DNA of 38,524 nucleotides from a virus. Shown here piece after piece: positions 22,413-30,408 of the stretch. Where the stretch lies: positions 1 through 38,524 of IMG/VR virus record IMGVR_UViG_3300026183_000016; one strand, written 5' to 3'. Position numbers and translations under genes: made by a program. The notes beneath the pieces were generated by a model. The model ran no database searches, was not told the origin of the DNA, and was given only the letters and a program-made list of their open reading frames with translations. The first letter of the stretch is position 1; each line of letters opens with the position of its first letter.

Positions 22413-23245
22413 AAAAAATCCGCTGGATCCAATTTCACGTCAGCAGTGAATTCTTTTTCAGTTTGTTTGCAAATCAATGTTTGTTTGGTCACAGTTGAAA
22501 ATTTATTAAGTCTGTCAATTTCTTTGTCAATTAATTTGCTGTTTTGTGCATCAAGATTATCAATAAACTCTTTGATGTGAGCTCTGTTTTCAACAATGTC
22601 ACCATTTGGTGTTACAATTTTTACAACACTTTCAGTTAACAAGTTCATGTTTGTTTCTGCTAGTTTTACAAACATATTTTTAAATTGATTAACTTCAGGA
22701 TTGTTTTGCACTTGATTTAATGTTTGTAGTGCTTTGGCTTGATCATATGCAACCAAATTTAATTTGGTTTGTAATTCATATGACAATGGTCTAACATACA
22801 CAGTTATACCATTTTTTAACACAACATAATTTTCAGATTCCATAACTTCAACATTTTCTAAAATACTGTTTAAGTTAATTTCATATGTTTCTTCTTGACC
22901 GCTGTGTGGAGAAGTCAATCTAGTTTCCATAATTTCACCATACGTGGCCATTCGAATAGCAATTAACAAAATGTCCACATCACACACTGGCAGTTTTCTA
23001 GTCTCCTTGATGCTTGGTGCACAACTCTGTACAATTTTTATAACAGAATCACCATTGAGTAGTGCATCTGGATTTCTCATGTACAACTCATCTTTGGTTG
23101 TCATTGGAAAAACCGCAATTTCATCAGTTGGTGCTTGGTCATCAACTGTGTTAAACTTGGCTCCAGATGGCAATTTTATATAAAGTTTTGGAGCTCTATA
23201 AAACTGTTTTAACGGATTGATATTTTCGTTTTGTTGTTCTGACAT
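22400..23245 (-). CDS. gp26: baseplate hub assembly protein gp26-like
   Basis: A 281-residue protein of the T4 gp26 family. Typical parts are NPLKQFYRAPKLYIKLPSG (residues 10-28), VFPMTTKDELYMRNPDALLN (45-64), SVIKIVQSCAPSIKETRKLP and CDVDILLIAIRMATYGEIME. Most relatives have Cys-rich CxxC pairs after the last block; here that place reads TSPHSGQEETYEINLNS without cysteines. T4 gp26 (208 residues) helps hub assembly. The gene is divergent from the tape measure gene. The late octamer at 23272-23279 gives a 20-base leader with AAGGA. The final codons contain the slippery heptamer T TTT TTC at residues 277-278. Confidence 0.85.
   Translation of the reverse strand: MSEQQNENINPLKQFYRAPKLYIKLPSGAKFNTVDDQAPTDEIAVFPMTTKDELYMRNPDALLNGDSVIKIVQSCAPSIKETRKLPVCDVDILLIAIRMATYGEIMETRLTSPHSGQEETYEINLNSILENVEVMESENYVVLKNGITVYVRPLSYELQTKLNLVAYDQAKALQTLNQVQNNPEVNQFKNMFVKLAETNMNLLTESVVKIVTPNGDIVENRAHIKEFIDNLDAQNSKLIDKEIDRLNKFSTVTKQTLICKQTEKEFTADVKLDPADFFVIT
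22412..22418 (-). promoter_or_regulatory. -1 ribosomal frameshift slippery heptamer T TTT TTC
   Basis: On the minus strand the gp26 codons GAT TTT TTC form a canonical X XXY YYZ site with X and Y both T, three codons before the stop. Slippage by -1 enters a 76-codon open frame. A weak downstream stem (CTTCT with AGAAG) is the only stimulatory structure I can see. Confidence 0.7.
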
Positions 23246-23271
23246 TTTTGTTCCTTATTAACTACGTACTT

Positions 23272-23279
23272 TATTTAGT
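23272..23279 (-). promoter_or_regulatory. late promoter octamer of gp26
   Basis: The minus strand reads ACTAAATA, with a predicted +1 at 23266. It is one base away from the plus-strand octamer at 23281-23288, so the two divergent late promoters nearly touch. Confidence 0.6.
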
Positions 23280-23280
23280 T

Positions 23281-23288
23281 TATAAATA
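23281..23288 (+). promoter_or_regulatory. late promoter octamer (perfect TATAAATA) of the tape measure gene
   Basis: Exact consensus with a predicted +1 at 23294. The leader is 46 bases and carries GGAGA about 28 bases before the ATG, too far for a usual ribosome-binding site. Confidence 0.65.
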
Positions 23289-23339
23289 TTCATGTAGAAT
23301 ACTTATTGGAGAAATTAAAACTATACTTAATTATTTATC

Positions 23340-25589
23340 ATGATAGATCTTGAATTAGAGGGACAGACGATAAGAATACCAGAATTTGCAATGGACAAAT
23401 CCATTCAGATTCTTATTCAGTTGGCCAAGAAGCAAGGACTAGACTTAACTTCTATTGAAAAGTCTGACAAGCGTACAGCCACAGTGCTTTCCAGAATGGA
23501 AAAAATCTTAACTGGACAAAAAGAACAGTTAGCAAAACAAACCAAAGAAGGTCAAAAAGGAATCCAAGCACAAAAAAAAGAATCTAGCGAAACTGCAAAA
23601 GTTCGTGAAGCCATTAATAACGCAACAAAATCAAATTCAGCAAAACTTGAACAGTTGGCTGAAAAAATTGGCGACAAAAATGCAGGTGGGTTGTTAGGAG
23701 GTGTTGTTGGTAAACTTGGAATCTTTAGTAAATTCTTATCAGTAGGTGCCGCGGCACTTGCCGGTTTTGCCACAGCCATAACCACTGCTTTCAAATTCTT
23801 AATGAGATTAGGACAACTTGAAGGCACACTATTTAGAACTGGATTTTTTAGTTTTGATTCTCAAGAAGGATTGGCTCAAGGTATTACTTCGTTGACAGTG
23901 TCAGCCGCAAATGCAAGATTGAGTTTAGAACAAGCAACTGAAATTTTGACACAATATTCAAAAGCCATGGATGCTTATGGAAGTGAAACAATTTTGTCAG
24001 CAATCACAAACACACAGAATCTTTTAGAATCACAGGGCTTCTTGGCACAGAGTTATCAAGAGATTGCTAATGCAGTTGCTGAACAATCAGACATTTTTGC
24101 AAAAGCAGGATTGTCAGTGGGAGCAAATGGTGTAGCACTAGCAAATCATTCAGCAGAATTATTAAGAAGCACAGTGGCATTTTCTGATTTGACAAACACA
24201 TCTGCAGATTTGATTAGAACGCTAGTGGTACAGGCATCAACAAATCAAGTGTTCTTAAACAGATTACAAATGTTACCAGAATCAATTCGACAGTCAACAC
24301 TGTCATCGGCTCAAGAAGCCTTTGCAGGATTGGCCGCATTTGGAGAACAAGCAGGTGGCGAGCTCACAAGAATTTTAAGTGAAGGTATAGGTTTTGGTAA
24401 TTTGGCATTCTCGCAATCATTTAGAGATTTGGTTGTGACATCACCGCAGTTGGCAGACTCATTGTATAATTTACAAAACACAATAACAGGTGGTGGCAGT
24501 GTTATTGACGGGCTAGAAACATTTAGGCAAACTGTGTTAGACGTTAGTGATGGTGAAAGACAAAGATTACAAGCATTGTCTATTATGGGAGATCAGACAG
24601 CATCAACGGTGTTGGCATTGATCAATCAACAAAAATTATTAACAGATGAAACCAATAACTTTGTGAGGCTGAGAAGACAAGCGGCAAATTTACAACCAGG
24701 TGAGTTAGCAAATATACAAGCAAGATTACAAGCGGCTATGGCAGAGTTGAGTACTAGATTTCAAAAACTAGCGGCGTCATTTTTGACATCAGGTGTGGTT
24801 GATATGTTTGGCAATATTATGGATGGGGTTATAAAGTTAGTGCAAAAACTTGGCGAGCAAGGTGGCTTCATTGACACAATTGGTAACAAGATAACTCAAG
24901 CATTACAGAATTCAGAAAACTTTATAAAAAAAGTCAAAGACTTTTTTACAAACACTGTTGAAGGATTCACAAGTTTTATTTCAAGTGCATTAACTAACGG
25001 AATATCAGCAGGTATTGCCAGAGGTGTTGCACTGGCATTACCAGGTGGTGACAATGCAAAAAAATTAGCGATGTATGATGAAGTACAAAAGATGCTTGAA
25101 AACAATCCTAATGATCCTGACACACTTAAAAAAGCATACGCAATATTACGTAGAGGCAATTTAGAAGCAAAATCAACTGATCCGTGGGCCGAATATGCTT
25201 ACGAAAATAGAGGAGCAGAATCTCTACAACAATACATCCAGAAAGAAATAGGTCAGTATTATACCAAGCCGCTGTTTCCACAACCAGGTGAAATGGGTTC
25301 GCCAACTGGCATTGTAAATCCTAATCAGCAAGGTGGAACACAAGGTGGAACACAACAGTCAGACGGTATAAGTGGCACTAGCAGGCAAAAAATTAAAATT
25401 TTACCAATGTTTGGTGATCCAACGAAATATCTTGAACAAGGTGAAATGACTGAAGGAGAGTATAGAAGAAAACAAATTGAAATACTCCAAGAACAGATTA
25501 ACATACTAAACAAAATCAACACTAATTCAAAAAATCAAGTGACTTCTATTGATAAACAGACAAATACGTTGCAAAGTACAACATCTTAA
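23340..25589 (+). CDS. gp29: tail tape measure protein gp29-like
   Basis: A 749-residue protein. The N-terminal 110 residues are Gln/Lys-rich helix. A hydrophobic block at about 115-160 (GGLLGGVVGKLGIF, VGAAALAGFATAITTAFKF) is typical of tape measure proteins. Long helical stretches with many Ala, Gln and Ser follow to residue 560. The C terminus is a linker rich in Gly, Gln and Pro, then a coiled coil (YRRKQIEILQEQINILNKIN). Tape measures set tail length and enter the host envelope; T4 gp29 has 590 residues, so a longer tail is possible. Its place next to the gp26 unit mirrors lambda G/GT-H, but here on opposite strands. No clear Shine-Dalgarno sequence precedes the ATG. Confidence 0.83.
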   Translation: MIDLELEGQTIRIPEFAMDKSIQILIQLAKKQGLDLTSIEKSDKRTATVLSRMEKILTGQKEQLAKQTKEGQKGIQAQKKESSETAKVREAINNATKSNSAKLEQLAEKIGDKNAGGLLGGVVGKLGIFSKFLSVGAAALAGFATAITTAFKFLMRLGQLEGTLFRTGFFSFDSQEGLAQGITSLTVSAANARLSLEQATEILTQYSKAMDAYGSETILSAITNTQNLLESQGFLAQSYQEIANAVAEQSDIFAKAGLSVGANGVALANHSAELLRSTVAFSDLTNTSADLIRTLVVQASTNQVFLNRLQMLPESIRQSTLSSAQEAFAGLAAFGEQAGGELTRILSEGIGFGNLAFSQSFRDLVVTSPQLADSLYNLQNTITGGGSVIDGLETFRQTVLDVSDGERQRLQALSIMGDQTASTVLALINQQKLLTDETNNFVRLRRQAANLQPGELANIQARLQAAMAELSTRFQKLAASFLTSGVVDMFGNIMDGVIKLVQKLGEQGGFIDTIGNKITQALQNSENFIKKVKDFFTNTVEGFTSFISSALTNGISAGIARGVALALPGGDNAKKLAMYDEVQKMLENNPNDPDTLKKAYAILRRGNLEAKSTDPWAEYAYENRGAESLQQYIQKEIGQYYTKPLFPQPGEMGSPTGIVNPNQQGGTQGGTQQSDGISGTSRQKIKILPMFGDPTKYLEQGEMTEGEYRRKQIEILQEQINILNKINTNSKNQVTSIDKQTNTLQSTTS

Positions 25590-25619
25590 TCCATATGCAA
25601 TTTTACCAACAAAACAAGG

Positions 25620-25648
25620 TTGACATATAGTATTCATTTTGTTAGTAT
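25620..25648 (+). promoter_or_regulatory. sigma70-like promoter of portal gene
   Basis: TTGACA at 25620-25625, a 17-base spacer and TAGTAT at 25643-25648. The expected start is near 25655, next to AAGGAA. A late octamer lies 17 bases further on, so the portal gene may have both promoter classes. Confidence 0.6.
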
Positions 25649-25664
25649 ATTAAAAAGGAATTTA

Positions 25665-25672
25665 AATAAATA
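25665..25672 (+). promoter_or_regulatory. late promoter octamer, leaderless geometry
   Basis: AATAAATA followed by ACGTT and the ATG at 25678, so the T4-type +1 is the start codon of the portal gene. Confidence 0.65.
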
Positions 25673-25677
25673 ACGTT

Positions 25678-27414
25678 ATGAGTTGGAAAAAGTACTTTAG
25701 AGAATACGACACAGCCGAAGGTTCTAAAAGCCCAATGGGGTCAGTGCCAGCCAGTGCAACATCAAACACAGGTCACGCAAGATACAACACATGGTTACCT
25801 GAGGTTTATGCAGGACAACCAAACAGAATTGAAAGATACTATCAGTATGACATGATGGATCTTGACACAGAGATTAATTCTGCATTAGACACTATTGCAG
25901 AATTTTGTACTCAAGTTGACGAAAAAACACAATCACCTTTCACAGTATTTTACAAACAAGAACCAACCACAACTGAAACAGCATTATTGCAAAATGCATT
26001 ACAGCAATGGAACAAAATTAATGAGTGGAACAAACGTGCTTTTAAAATGTTTAGAAACACTATCAAGTATGGTGATCAAATGTTTGTGCGTGATCCTAAA
26101 ACTTACAAATGGTTTTGGGTTGATCCAGGATTTGTAGACAAGATTGTTGTCAACGAAGGCAAAGGCAAAAAGCCAGAAGCATACTTTATTAGAAACTTAG
26201 ATTTAAATATTAAAAATTTAAATTTAACTTCTGACTCTTATTCAAAATTCAACACACAAATGGGTTATGCAAATGCAACTCCATTCCCTGTAGGTGGTAT
26301 GGGATCAAACAAAGCATATCAACCAAGAGGTGCCACAACAGCAAATTTACCAGGCGGCTACGGATCAAGATTTCAGAGAGACGCCACAGTTTACCCAATT
26401 GATGCCACACATGTAATTCATTTAAGTATGACAGAAGGTATGGATAGATTTTGGCCTTTTGGGTTGTCAATTTTAGAACCAATCTTTAAAACATTCAAAC
26501 AAAAAGAATTGTTAGAAGATTCAATTATAATTTACAGAGTGCAAAGAGCACCTGAACGTAGAGTGTTTTATATTGATGTAGGTAATATGCCAACTTCAAA
26601 AGCAATGGGATTCATTGAAAGAATCAAAAATGAAATTCATCAAAGACGTATTCCATCACAGACAGGTGGCGGCACAAACATTATGGATGCCACTTACAAT
26701 CCGCTGTCAATGATTGAAGATTATTTCTTTGCACAAACGGCTGAAGGTAGAGGTTCTAAAGTTGAAACATTACCGGGCGGTACTAACTTGGGTGAAATTG
26801 ATGACTTAAGATATTTCAATGATAAACTAATGAAAGGTTTGAGAATACCAAGTGCATACATGCCAAGCTCACCAAATGATCCACAAACTGCATTCACAGA
26901 TGGCAGAGTTGGTACAGCATACATTCAAGAATATAGATTTACAAAATTCTGTAAAAGACTTCAAACATTTTTACAGCCAGCAATTGATCATGAATTTAAA
27001 ATGTTTTTGAAACACAGAGGAATTGAAATTGATTCTGGTATGTTTGAATTACAATTTAATGAACCACAAAACTTTGGCAAGTACAGACAGATTGAACTTG
27101 ACACACAATTGGTACAGATTTGGAATCAAGTACAGCAGGTACCTCATATCAGTAAACGTTTTGCAATGAAACGTTTCTTGAAAATGACTGAAGATGAAAT
27201 TCATGACAATGAAAGACTATGGGCAGAAGAAAACAAAAACTCTATGCCAGGCAATGAAGGCACAGAAGGTTTAGGCTCAGTGGGTGCGGCGCCAATGCCA
27301 GGCTCAGGATTCACAGGATCAGAAGGTGGCCCAGATGATGTGGACACAGGTGGCACAGAATCGCCAATATCAGGTGCAGAATCGCCAACATCACCAACAC
27401 CTGAACAAGAATAA
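25678..27414 (+). CDS. gp20: portal vertex protein gp20
   Basis: A 578-residue protein of the T4 gp20 family (524 in T4). It forms the dodecameric portal that starts head assembly and is the DNA channel. Conserved parts are RYYQYDMMDLDTEINSALDT (54-73), the wing region with FRNTIKYGDQMFVRDP, the block YRVQRAPERRVFYIDVGNMP and PGGTNLGEIDDLRYFNDKLM, and the helix with FCKRLQTFLQ. The last 50 residues are low-complexity (Gly, Ser, Pro, acidic). It is the first gene of the head cluster 20-67-21-22-23, in the same order as T4. It has both a sigma70-like and a late promoter. Confidence 0.96.
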   Translation: MSWKKYFREYDTAEGSKSPMGSVPASATSNTGHARYNTWLPEVYAGQPNRIERYYQYDMMDLDTEINSALDTIAEFCTQVDEKTQSPFTVFYKQEPTTTETALLQNALQQWNKINEWNKRAFKMFRNTIKYGDQMFVRDPKTYKWFWVDPGFVDKIVVNEGKGKKPEAYFIRNLDLNIKNLNLTSDSYSKFNTQMGYANATPFPVGGMGSNKAYQPRGATTANLPGGYGSRFQRDATVYPIDATHVIHLSMTEGMDRFWPFGLSILEPIFKTFKQKELLEDSIIIYRVQRAPERRVFYIDVGNMPTSKAMGFIERIKNEIHQRRIPSQTGGGTNIMDATYNPLSMIEDYFFAQTAEGRGSKVETLPGGTNLGEIDDLRYFNDKLMKGLRIPSAYMPSSPNDPQTAFTDGRVGTAYIQEYRFTKFCKRLQTFLQPAIDHEFKMFLKHRGIEIDSGMFELQFNEPQNFGKYRQIELDTQLVQIWNQVQQVPHISKRFAMKRFLKMTEDEIHDNERLWAEENKNSMPGNEGTEGLGSVGAAPMPGSGFTGSEGGPDDVDTGGTESPISGAESPTSPTPEQE

Positions 27415-27443
27415 TCAATTACATATAATATAAGTAGAACTCA

Positions 27444-27451
27444 CATAAATA
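27444..27451 (+). promoter_or_regulatory. late promoter octamer
   Basis: CATAAATA, with a predicted +1 at 27457 and only three bases before the ATG at 27460, nearly leaderless. Confidence 0.55.
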
Positions 27452-27459
27452 AAAGTGTT

Positions 27460-27663
27460 ATGAGATACAATGAACTTAAAGAGGCTTACTTTCCTGAAAA
27501 AGATGCATATCATCGTGCTGACATAGGCACATCAAGAAAAACTAGACTTACACTTAAACATTTAAATGAACTAAGAAAAGTCAGAGAAATCAGAAAACAA
27601 GACCAAGAGCAAAACAGAGAATTTGTATCAATAATGTACGGACAACCAGCAGAAGTTGTCTAG
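27460..27663 (+). CDS. small basic protein between portal and prohead core gene
   Basis: A 67-residue protein, MRYNELKEAYFPEKDAYHRA and so on, with a highly charged helix in the middle (KHLNELRKVREIRKQDQEQN) and the tail FVSIMYGQPAEVV. Similar small proteins occur at this place in cyanophage head clusters. T4 has the small prohead core proteins gp67 and gp68 here. A prohead assembly role is likely from position, but no assignment to gp68 is possible by eye. Confidence 0.7.
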   Translation: MRYNELKEAYFPEKDAYHRADIGTSRKTRLTLKHLNELRKVREIRKQDQEQNREFVSIMYGQPAEVV

Positions 27664-27728
27664 TAAAAACTACTTTTATCTAAAATCTAAAAAAAAACAC
27701 CTAAAATCTCTCTAATTAACCGGTATTT

Positions 27729-27758
27729 TTAACCTTTTGTGTAAATATAGTTTATAAT
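27729..27758 (+). promoter_or_regulatory. sigma70-like promoter of the prohead core gene
   Basis: TTAACC at 27729-27734, an 18-base spacer and a perfect TATAAT at 27753-27758. GTAAATATA (27741-27749) inside the spacer resembles a late octamer, so both forms of polymerase may start here. Confidence 0.5.
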
Positions 27759-27766
27759 ATACGAAC

Positions 27767-27776
27767 ATTCGCGAAT
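27767..27776 (+). repeat. 10-bp perfect palindrome in the leader
   Basis: ATTCGCGAAT lies just after the predicted start, with flanking TACGA (27760-27764) and TCGTA (27781-27785) that can also pair. It could be an operator or a leader hairpin before AAGGAG. Confidence 0.45.
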
Positions 27777-27799
27777 AATATCGTAAAAGGAGATTTAAC

Positions 27800-28648
27800 A
27801 TGTCACAAATGAGTTCAAAATTAGAACAAGTGTTAGAATTCTTAGTGAACGGTGAAAACGACAAAGCTCAAGAACTTTTACACGACACAATCGTAGAAAA
27901 AGCTAGAGAAATACACGAAGAAATCGTTAACACTCAAGAAGCAACTGACACAGAAGCAGAAACCAAAGAATCAACTGAAGAAACAACTGAAGCAAAATCA
28001 GAAGAAACAACTGAAGCAAAATCAGATGATGATGCTGAAAAAGTTGAAGAAACTGAAGAAGTTGAAGAAACAGTAGGTGGTACAGGAGATTCAGAAGAAG
28101 ATCTTAAAGCAGAACTAAAGCAAAAAGCCGAAGAAGATGCTGAAGAGATTGACTATGAACAAACAAACGAAGAAGATCATGATGAAGAAGCTGAAGGTGA
28201 AGCTGAAGTAGATGCAGAAGAAGTTGAAGATTTAAAAGACAAAGCTGATGACATCGAAGACGCTTTAGAAGAACTAAAAGCAAAATTCAATGAGCTTATT
28301 GGTAACAAAGACGAAGAAGAATCAGCAGAAGAAGAAATGCCAGCAGAAGAAGAAATGCCGGCAGAAGAATCTGCAGAACAGCCGTTAGAAGAAGCATCTT
28401 TAACAGCAGTTAATGTAGCTCATGCTGATGGATCAGATTCTACTAAATCACCAGTAGCAGGTGCACCAAAAGAAAACGCCAACGGTGCGGCACCAATTGC
28501 AACTGGAAAAGGTGGTGAAGAAAAAGGTGGTCAAGTAGCAAAACCAAGTGAAATGGGTGCTACAACAGAACCTAATATGTCTGAAGTAAAAGCAGATCAT
28601 AATGACGGTTCAGACTCATCTGCAAAATCACCGGTAGCGAGTAAGTAA
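27800..28648 (+). CDS. acidic prohead core protein, gp67-like
   Basis: A 282-residue, extremely acidic protein. The N-terminal 45 residues (LEQVLEFLVNGENDKAQELL, VEKAREIHEEIVN) resemble T4 gp67 (80 residues), which also has a short helical head and an acidic tail. The tail is much longer here and full of Glu, Ala and Thr. It includes two identical copies of a 24-base unit and two copies of EEEMPA. Acidic core proteins act inside the prohead and are cleaved by gp21 to peptides; I see possible cleavage sites of the L-x-E type (LLE, LEE). AAGGAG lies ten bases before the ATG, so expression should be high. Confidence 0.78.
   Translation: MSQMSSKLEQVLEFLVNGENDKAQELLHDTIVEKAREIHEEIVNTQEATDTEAETKESTEETTEAKSEETTEAKSDDDAEKVEETEEVEETVGGTGDSEEDLKAELKQKAEEDAEEIDYEQTNEEDHDEEAEGEAEVDAEEVEDLKDKADDIEDALEELKAKFNELIGNKDEEESAEEEMPAEEEMPAEESAEQPLEEASLTAVNVAHADGSDSTKSPVAGAPKENANGAAPIATGKGGEEKGGQVAKPSEMGATTEPNMSEVKADHNDGSDSSAKSPVASK
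27977..28024 (+). repeat. perfect 24-base tandem duplication within the acidic gene
   Basis: Two identical 24-base units, 27977-28000 and 28001-28024, encode EETTEAKS twice. The match at the base level suggests a recent slippage event. A related 18-base repeat, encoding AEEEMP, lies near 28326-28361. Confidence 0.85.
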
Positions 28649-28668
28649 TTACTCAACAGGAGTAGCAA

Positions 28669-29307
28669 ATGAGAGTTATGCGTCCACTAACAGAAAGTTT
28701 GACATTTGATCAAGCAAAGATCAATGTCGTGCAAGAAGGCAAAGAGGATCAAAAACACTACTATATGGAAGGTGTTTTTATTCAAGGTGGAGTAGTTAAC
28801 GAAAACAAACGTGTTTATCCGGTTGAACAAATCCGTGGTGCAGTAGATTCAATCAAAGAGAAAATCAATGGTGGTTATTCTGTAATGGGTGAATGTGATC
28901 ATCCACAAGGTTTACAGATCAACCTAGATAGAGTTTCTCATATGATAGAAAATATGTGGATGGATGGACCAGATGGATACGGAAAACTAAAAATACTAGA
29001 AACCCCAATGGGTAAAATAGTATCAACTTTGCTTAAAGGCGGATGTAAATTGGGAGTAAGTTCCAGAGGCGCTGGCAATGTTGGTAACGATGGTAAAGTG
29101 TCAGAATTTGAAATCGTTACTGTAGACGTTGTTGCACAGCCTTCGGCCCCTGATGCATATCCAAAAGCCATTTACGAAGGTCTACTAAATATGCGTGGCG
29201 GACAAAAAATATTAAATTTGAGTCGTGATGCCACATATGATGCAGTAGCTGAAAAGTATTTGGCAGAAGAAGTTATGAAAATAATAACAGAACTAAGGTT
29301 AAAATAA
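28669..29307 (+). CDS. gp21: prohead core protease gp21
   Basis: A 212-residue protein, the same length as T4 gp21, the serine protease that cleaves scaffold, core and capsid proteins during maturation. His78 in MGECDHPQ and Ser132 in LGVSSRGAGN (Ser131 is adjacent) are the expected catalytic residues. An N-terminal block (YYMEGVFIQGGVVNENKRVY) and the end (VVAQPSAPDAYPKA) also match the family. AGGAG lies in front of the ATG. The cleavage rule of T4 gp21 (after I/L-x-E) finds a good site in gp23 after residue 42. Confidence 0.95.
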   Translation: MRVMRPLTESLTFDQAKINVVQEGKEDQKHYYMEGVFIQGGVVNENKRVYPVEQIRGAVDSIKEKINGGYSVMGECDHPQGLQINLDRVSHMIENMWMDGPDGYGKLKILETPMGKIVSTLLKGGCKLGVSSRGAGNVGNDGKVSEFEIVTVDVVAQPSAPDAYPKAIYEGLLNMRGGQKILNLSRDATYDAVAEKYLAEEVMKIITELRLK

Positions 29308-29317
29308 GGAGATTCAG

Positions 29318-30406
29318 ATGGCAAATATAACTGATGAAATTTTTGGATCCGAAACCCTTTCTGAAGAGGTAAAAACTCAAGTTCAGGAAGCGTGGGAGAA
29401 AAAGCTGTCTGAGGCTCGTGAGGAACTTTCTGCAGAACTTCGTGAGGAGTTTGCACAACGTTACGAAAACGACAAATCTCAAATTGTTGAAGCTATGGAC
29501 AATATGATTACTGATTCTCTTAAAAAAGAGATGAGTGAACTAGCAGAAGACAAGCAAAAACTTGTTGCTGAAACTGTAGCATACAAACAAAAAATGGGAG
29601 AACATTCGGAACTGTTGACTAAGTTCGTTAATGAAACTCTTGTAAAAGAAGTACAAGAATTACATGGCGACAGAGAGTCACTCAAAGGTCAATTTACAAA
29701 CTTAGAAGAGTTTGTAGTCAGACAACTCTCCAATGAATTATCTGAGTTCGCACAAGACAAAAAAGACGTTGTTGAAACAAAAGTTAAATTAGTAGCAGAA
29801 GGTAAAAAAGTTATCGAAGATACTAAAGCGGCATTTGTTAAAAGAGCGGCTGGTCTTGTTGAAGACACAGTTAGTTCAACACTGAAAAACGAAATGACAG
29901 CACTTAAAGAAGACATCAAAGTTGCAAAAGAAAACAATTTTGGTAGAAAAGTGTTTGAAGCGTTTGCAGGTGAATACATGAGTTCTTACCTAAATGAAGG
30001 TGGAGAAATTCGTAAGTTGAATGATCAACTTACTGATCAGCAGGAAATGACCAAGACATTGGAAGGTAGCCTCGCTGAAAAAGACGCTGAAATTAAGACA
30101 GTGGAAACAAAGCTAAAAATAGCTGAAGACAAGATTGTTAGAGAAAAAACTCTTAACGAACTTGTTTCACCACTATCAAAAGATAAGCGTCAAGTAATGT
30201 CAGAGTTACTTGAATCAGTTCAAACTGTTAATCTTAAGAAGCAGTTTGAAAAATATCTACCAGCAGTGTTAAATGAAACAACTACTGAAGTTGAAACAAA
30301 CAAAGTAGTAATCACAGAGCACACTGGAGACAGAGCTGAAACAACTAACAACGACGAAAATAATGATATCGTTAATATTAAACGACTAGCAGGTCTAAGG
30401 AGTTAA
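29318..30406 (+). CDS. gp22: prohead scaffold protein gp22
   Basis: A 362-residue, almost fully helical protein rich in Glu, Lys and Leu, as expected for the scaffold around which gp23 assembles (T4 gp22 has 269 residues). Coiled-coil heptads run from about 20 to 290. The conserved patch NFGRKVFEAFAGEYMSSYLN (residues 207-226) marks the family. A run of SPLSKDKRQVMSELLESV follows at about 280. An AAGGAG site precedes the ATG and the gp23 ATG comes two bases after the stop. gp21 should degrade it after assembly. Confidence 0.92.
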   Translation: MANITDEIFGSETLSEEVKTQVQEAWEKKLSEAREELSAELREEFAQRYENDKSQIVEAMDNMITDSLKKEMSELAEDKQKLVAETVAYKQKMGEHSELLTKFVNETLVKEVQELHGDRESLKGQFTNLEEFVVRQLSNELSEFAQDKKDVVETKVKLVAEGKKVIEDTKAAFVKRAAGLVEDTVSSTLKNEMTALKEDIKVAKENNFGRKVFEAFAGEYMSSYLNEGGEIRKLNDQLTDQQEMTKTLEGSLAEKDAEIKTVETKLKIAEDKIVREKTLNELVSPLSKDKRQVMSELLESVQTVNLKKQFEKYLPAVLNETTTEVETNKVVITEHTGDRAETTNNDENNDIVNIKRLAGLRS

Positions 30407-30408
30407 AC

